NCBI GenBank assembly: GCA_002727235.1
Contig: PBWL01000055.1
Span: 23,709 to 35,238 of the forward strand
DNA: 11,530 bases
DNA from: Acidimicrobiaceae bacterium
GTDB taxonomy: Bacteria > Actinomycetota > Acidimicrobiia > Acidimicrobiales > Ilumatobacteraceae
Direction: 5' to 3'
Positions 7,373-11,530 of this stretch are shown one piece after another. Positions within the stretch are counted from its first letter, which is position 1. Each line of letters opens with the position of its first letter. The notes below the pieces were generated by a model. The model worked only from the letters and a program-made list of their open reading frames with translations. It was not told the origin of the DNA and searched no databases. Both the position numbers and the translations under genes were made by a program.

Positions 7373-10300
7373 ATGGTCATGACAGATAGTCTCGCCATGG
7401 TGGAGGGAGGAGAATTTGTACCCGTAGTTGCGGTGCTCATTGCCAACGAGAGCATCAACGACGTTGAAGCCTCCCTTAGCGCATTGCATGGCCAGTCATA
7501 TGGTGCTCTTCGCGTGCTCATTGCCGCTGACCGACACATGATTGGCGAGATCGAAGCGCTCGTTGTGCAAGGCGAGCGTCATTCTGACGTCATCACCGAA
7601 GTCAGGCCAGCAACGTTCACTGACCTGGCTAATCAGGCCGTTGGGATCGTCGGTGGAGATAACGGCCTTTTTTGGATGATTGAGTCCGGAACAATTCCTG
7701 AGCCTCGTGCGCTTCACCATCTCGTCACAGAGTTGCTGGAAACGAATGCCGCCGTGGTGGGGCCGAAGATTGTCGATGCTGATGATGCGAATCGTCTCCA
7801 GTCGGTCGGAATCACTGTTGATCGATTCGCTGAACGGGTCGAGCCTTTCGATCTTGATGAGGCAGATCAAGAACAGCACGATCGAGTGCGCGACGTGCTC
7901 GCAGTTGACGCAAGTGGAATGCTGGTGCGAGCAGATCTCTTTCGGGAACTCGGTGGTTTCACTTCGCCGATGAGTTCCGGAACTGCCGACGTCGAATTGT
8001 GCTGGCGAGCCCACTGTGCAGGTGCACGAGTGATGGTCGTTCCCGATGCCGTGATTGCTCGTCCGAAGGAGCGGGTTACAGCAGCGATCGCATCGAGGAG
8101 TGGTAGCCGATTACAGGTCGCACGCGACGAGGTCGACATGGTGTTGGTGACGGCATCGGCACAGTACTTGGTGGCGCGGGTCGTTCAAATTTTTGGTGTC
8201 TCTCTGCTTCAGATCATCCTCGGCATCTTCCTCGGCGCAACTGGACCGCCGGCGCGCCGCCTTGCGGCAGTGCTTTCTGCGCCGTTTCGTATTCGGTCGA
8301 TACGAGAGCGACGCAAACAGTTGCGCCAGTTGAGGTTGGTGTCCGAAGCAGAGATCTCCCCATTGCTCTACCCGATAACGAGCAGGTTGACCGCAACTGT
8401 GAAGATTCGTGACGATGACGATGCCGTGGTCGCTGGGACGCCGGTGGTCAGGCAGCGCGAACGAACTTACGGTCCGACCTTGGCCTGGTTTCTCATTATT
8501 CTCGGGCTACTCATTGGCTCAAGAGAGTTCATTCGCTCAGGTGTGCCCGGTGTTGGAGGGTGGCTCTCAAACACAGAAACCTCCGGCGAGCTATTGCGGC
8601 TCTGGTGGGATCCATGGGATTCCAGAGGTGTGGGCCTCATGATGGCAACCGCCGGCGGAGTTGTTGTGCTCGGTGTTTTGAGCGCTGCACCCTTCGTCGG
8701 CTCATTACTCACTGGCTGGGGGCTTGGAGTCGGAGCCGTCCTTCTTGGGCTTCTTGGGCTTCAGCGACTGGCTGGTGTGTATCCGACGGCGCGGCCTCGG
8801 GTTGTTGCGCTGGTGATTTACGCGGCCGGGCCAATCGTGCCGTCAATGCTGGGTGCGGGTGATACTGCCGCTTTTGCGGTGTATGCCGTGCTGCCTTGGG
8901 TCGTGCACCTCACCCGGCAATTTGCAGGCATTGTTGTTGCCGATGTGTCGACGGTCGATGGAGACCTTGTCGATGGCGTGCTCTCGGTTTCGGCCGCAAA
9001 GCGTCGCCGGATGCTTTTTGCGATCATCTTGGTGACTGCAGCGGGAGGGTCTTTCGCTCCAGTTGTGGTTCCTCTCGTGGTGTGGGTGCTCGTCCTCTTT
9101 GCTCTCTCCTCATGGTTGATGAGATCACCAATACTTGTGGTGGCGCGTTTTGTCCTTGCCGCTGCAGCGGCTTCCACGAGTTGGTTGTTGCTCCTGCCAT
9201 CAAGCCTCGGGTGGCGATGGAGCACGCTAACGGGCGGTGAGTTGACAGGCGTTTCAGTGGCTGATGCTCGTCATGCGATGTCATTTGGCGGAGATGGCGG
9301 ATTTGGTCTTCTTGGTGCAGCACTCATTGTTCCGGTCATTAGCGCATTGCTCATCACTCGGGCGTGGAGGTTGACGTGGGCGGTACGTGGCGCATCGCTT
9401 GTCGCCATTAGTCTGTTATTGCTGCTGCTCGCAGGAAGGGGGGTGGCGACGGCGTATCTTCCGCCCGCCTCGGTGCTCTCAGTAGTGATGCTCTTTGGAG
9501 CCACACTTCCTGCAGCAGGTATTGCCAGCGGATTCGGTTCTGATGTGCTTGACCGAGCATTTGGATGGAGGCAGCCGCTCGCATTGTGCGCAAATCTTGC
9601 AATTGCGGTCAGCGTTGTTCCGGGAGTCTTGTCGGTTGGTGCTGGCGATTGGGATGCGAGTCCGTACCCAATGTCCAGTGTTGTCGAAACACAGTTTCCG
9701 TCGGACTCATCGATCGGCGCTTACCGAGTGCTCTGGGTTGGTGATCCGCGTGTTTTACCTGTACGTGGCCATGAGTTCGCTCCAGGTATTTCATTTGTGA
9801 TCACTGATGCGGGTGGGCTAACACTCAGTGACGCGTTTCTGCGGCCCGAGGGTGACGACGCACGCATTGTGAGGGATGCCCTCACTGTTCTTTCGACAGG
9901 ATCGACTTCTCGTGTTGGCCGCCTACTCGCTCCGCTTGGCGTCCGTTTCGTTGCCATTCCGCTGGCTGACGGCATTGCCTCGACATTCGATGATCCGGTC
10001 AGTCCCCCGGATGGCCTTTCTCCGGCGTTAGCGGCCCAGCTCGATATCGGGGTCATCCAGTCGCCTCCGACGATTGAGGCGTTTGTGAATCGGTCGTGGA
10101 TTCCACCGGCAGCGTTTCTCACCGGTGGTGCTGCGAACGCCTCTCGCAATGCCGGTGCGCGCAGCCTGTTACTCGCTGATCTCGATGGGATCGCTGCGGT
10201 CGAGCTGGCAGGTGACGGTGGAGAGGAATTCGTCGATGCCGTGATGGCTCAGGGCCCACAGGTGTTGTCGGTTCCGTCTGAAGGTGTGTTGCATCTTGGA

Positions 10301-10603
10301 GTCCCGTTCGACGAGCGATGGCGTGTGACTCTGGACGGAGCTGGCTTGCTTCCTAGGGCAGGCTTTGGCCAGACCGTTGCATTTGACATCCCGAGCGGAG
10401 GCGAGATCACCGTGTCTTATGATGCCTTAACGGTGTCATACGTTTTTAAGGGAGTCATCGCCCTTGCATGGTTCGGAGCTTTTCTTGCGGCGACGCGGCC
10501 TCAGCGGCGCATAAGCAAGCATGATCTCGCCGCTGGAGCTTCGATGATGACGTTTACACCCTCAAGCGGTGACCCGTCTGAGCACGAGGCAGCAGAGTCG
10601 TGA
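7373..10603 (+). CDS. Large GT2-like multi-pass membrane protein with extracytoplasmic domain
   Basis: About 1076 residues in three parts. Residues ~15-230 are a GT2 (GT-A) domain, shown by the FTDLANQAVG segment, the conserved block VVGPKIVDADD...QSVGITVDRF, DASGMLVRADLFRELGGF and the final ADVELCWRAHCAGARV. Residues ~265-755 hold about 12-13 hydrophobic membrane segments. Residues ~760-1023 are soluble (starting YRVLWVGDPRVLP), then comes one last membrane segment and a hydrophilic tail. Similar proteins occur next to DUF5719 genes in actinobacteria and have no established role that I know of. Oddly, the position of the metal-binding DxD/DD is I103-E104-S105, so the GT domain may be inactive or changed; Asp206 of the later acidic motif remains. 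The start is unclear: ATG 7373, 7379 or 7397, or GTG 7307, the last overlapping the flippase start. It overlaps the DUF5719 gene by GTGA. Confidence 0.85.
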   Translation: MVMTDSLAMVEGGEFVPVVAVLIANESINDVEASLSALHGQSYGALRVLIAADRHMIGEIEALVVQGERHSDVITEVRPATFTDLANQAVGIVGGDNGLFWMIESGTIPEPRALHHLVTELLETNAAVVGPKIVDADDANRLQSVGITVDRFAERVEPFDLDEADQEQHDRVRDVLAVDASGMLVRADLFRELGGFTSPMSSGTADVELCWRAHCAGARVMVVPDAVIARPKERVTAAIASRSGSRLQVARDEVDMVLVTASAQYLVARVVQIFGVSLLQIILGIFLGATGPPARRLAAVLSAPFRIRSIRERRKQLRQLRLVSEAEISPLLYPITSRLTATVKIRDDDDAVVAGTPVVRQRERTYGPTLAWFLIILGLLIGSREFIRSGVPGVGGWLSNTETSGELLRLWWDPWDSRGVGLMMATAGGVVVLGVLSAAPFVGSLLTGWGLGVGAVLLGLLGLQRLAGVYPTARPRVVALVIYAAGPIVPSMLGAGDTAAFAVYAVLPWVVHLTRQFAGIVVADVSTVDGDLVDGVLSVSAAKRRRMLFAIILVTAAGGSFAPVVVPLVVWVLVLFALSSWLMRSPILVVARFVLAAAAASTSWLLLLPSSLGWRWSTLTGGELTGVSVADARHAMSFGGDGGFGLLGAALIVPVISALLITRAWRLTWAVRGASLVAISLLLLLLAGRGVATAYLPPASVLSVVMLFGATLPAAGIASGFGSDVLDRAFGWRQPLALCANLAIAVSVVPGVLSVGAGDWDASPYPMSSVVETQFPSDSSIGAYRVLWVGDPRVLPVRGHEFAPGISFVITDAGGLTLSDAFLRPEGDDARIVRDALTVLSTGSTSRVGRLLAPLGVRFVAIPLADGIASTFDDPVSPPDGLSPALAAQLDIGVIQSPPTIEAFVNRSWIPPAAFLTGGAANASRNAGARSLLLADLDGIAAVELAGDGGEEFVDAVMAQGPQVLSVPSEGVLHLGVPFDERWRVTLDGAGLLPRAGFGQTVAFDIPSGGEITVSYDALTVSYVFKGVIALAWFGAFLAATRPQRRISKHDLAAGASMMTFTPSSGDPSEHEAAES

Positions 10604-11530
10604 GCGCGAAGATCAAATTAAGGGGCGGTCGGTTCAATCGGCGATACCCAATGTTGGTCATTACATTGTCGTCATTGCTCGGGTTGGTGTGGCTCGGGCA
10701 GCAGCCCCGAGATGACCTTGGCGTTGCGTCATTCAATGTCGCCCCTGAAGTGTGGGTGCCGTATGTCCCGTCAGATGACATTTTGGAGAGCACTTGGTTT
10801 TGTCCTGGGGTGCCAGCGACTGGTGAGACTGACGTCGGCGGTGCTGTGATCGTGACGAATACGAGCGATCAGCCCACTTCGGCGCGCGTGACGTTCCTAA
10901 GTGACACCGCTGCGGCGCGCACGAAGATTGTTGATGTTCCTGCATTTGATCGAGTGCAGGTTGACGTTGATGCGGAGCAGCAGGGGACGTTCGTCGCAAC
11001 TTCGGTTGAGATTCTTGGCGGTGGCGGGCTAGTTGAGCAGCGCGCGTTCTATCCGGCATCGGCAGGCCTCGGTCAGTCGGTAACCCCATGCTCAATCAAT
11101 CTTTCGTCAGAGTGGTATCTCGCCGAGGGCTATACCGTTGATCTTGCGGAACAGATGCTGTTGCTATCGAATCCCTCTGCAGATCAAGTAGTGGTTGATG
11201 TTTCTTTTCATACAGCCTCGGGCACGATCGAACCATCGGTGTATAACGGGCTCCCGGTACAGCCTTACTCAGTTCGGGTGATTGATGTTGGGGTTGAAGG
11301 TGGTGGTGCGCGAGGTGAGGCATCGGTAGGTGTTTCGGTGCGGGCTGTTCGAGGCGCGTTGATGGTCGGGCGATCGACGACGGCGGACGATGACCGACGT
11401 GGTGGAACGTCGATATCAATGGCGGCACCACTGCTTGCCGACCGTTGGTGGTTTGCTGATGGCGTGAAGGGCCCGCAGGCATCGGAGCGGTTCTCTGTGC
11501 TCAACCCGACCAATGAGGCAGTGACCGTTC
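10600..11530 (+). CDS. DUF5719-family extracytoplasmic protein, 3'-truncated
   Basis: The frame runs from GTG 10600 to the window edge (310 codons) with no stop; the C-terminus is missing. A basic N-terminus (KIKLRGGRFNRRYP) and one hydrophobic segment (MLVITLSSLLGLVWLG, about residues 18-33) form a signal anchor, so the rest should be outside the membrane. Three repeats of roughly 106-111 residues begin with WFCPG (W66), WYLAEG (W172) and WWFADG (W283). Each is followed by a strand with an Asn such as VTNTS, LLSNPS or VLNPT and then V-x-V, as in the DUF5719 family of beta-sandwich-like repeats. The GTG overlaps the stop of the GT2-like gene (GTGA, 10600-10603), so the two proteins are likely made together. 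Molecular function is unknown; a role with the GT2-like protein in envelope glycan display is inference. Confidence 0.85.
   Translation, partial: MSAKIKLRGGRFNRRYPMLVITLSSLLGLVWLGQQPRDDLGVASFNVAPEVWVPYVPSDDILESTWFCPGVPATGETDVGGAVIVTNTSDQPTSARVTFLSDTAAARTKIVDVPAFDRVQVDVDAEQQGTFVATSVEILGGGGLVEQRAFYPASAGLGQSVTPCSINLSSEWYLAEGYTVDLAEQMLLLSNPSADQVVVDVSFHTASGTIEPSVYNGLPVQPYSVRVIDVGVEGGGARGEASVGVSVRAVRGALMVGRSTTADDDRRGGTSISMAAPLLADRWWFADGVKGPQASERFSVLNPTNEAVTV

Noticed and set aside
8742..8762. 9-base tandem repeat TTCTTGGGC, 2.3 copies
   Set aside because: It encodes a simple Leu-Gly run in a membrane helix; probably a low-complexity coincidence.
8818..9225. Minus-strand 135-codon frame inside the large membrane protein
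   Set aside because: Thr/Arg/Ala-rich translation typical of the reverse complement of hydrophobic membrane-segment codons.
11096..11482. Minus-strand frames opposite the window end
   Set aside because: The plus strand encodes a DUF5719 protein with clear repeats through this region; the minus frames show no motifs.

Overview
The window looks like a chromosomal piece from an actinobacterium, most likely of the class Acidimicrobiia (Ilumatobacter-like). The reasons are the CofD (coenzyme F420) gene, GTG starts without clear Shine-Dalgarno sites, an actinobacterial subtype of GDP-mannose dehydratase, and a very large GT2-type membrane protein directly upstream of a DUF5719 protein. In actinobacteria these genes commonly sit near manB/manC, whiB and fbiA/cofD. 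Base composition is moderate for the phylum (by eye mid-50s % GC). The lineage is inferred from protein style and gene order; no database search was run.

Layout. Bases 1-3744 (+) form a tight run: a 5'-truncated GT4 glycosyltransferase, a second GT4 enzyme of the WcaI/WbuB type joined to it by an ATGA overlap, a small single-pass membrane protein of unknown function, and a mannose-1-phosphate guanylyltransferase. Bases 3751-4749 (-) are cofD, ending 6 bases from the manC stop. A 273-base divergent intergenic region (4750-5022) separates cofD from gmd (5023-6015, +). A MOP-type polysaccharide flippase (6027-7328, -) converges on gmd with an 11-base gap. It starts back to back with the large GT2-like membrane protein (about 7373-10603, +). 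That gene overlaps by 4 bases with a DUF5719 gene (10600 to the window end, +), which runs off the edge.

How the genes may work together. ManC makes GDP-mannose and Gmd converts it to GDP-4-keto-6-deoxymannose. The two GT4 enzymes would add sugars to a lipid-linked glycan, and the flippase would move that glycan across the membrane. The GT2-like protein and the DUF5719 protein look like a co-translated envelope pair with a large extracytoplasmic part. CofD belongs to F420 synthesis and is probably a passenger of conserved gene order rather than a glycan enzyme.

The most interesting points are: the apparent loss of the metal-binding DxD motif in the GT2-like domain, together with its coupling to a repeat-containing DUF5719 protein; paired inverted repeats at the divergent flippase/GT2 start region, one overlapping a good ribosome binding site for an alternative flippase start; a Fur/Zur-like palindrome in the cofD-gmd gap; and a probable leaderless gmd promoter. 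No tRNA, rRNA, CRISPR array, insertion sequence or phage gene was recognised.
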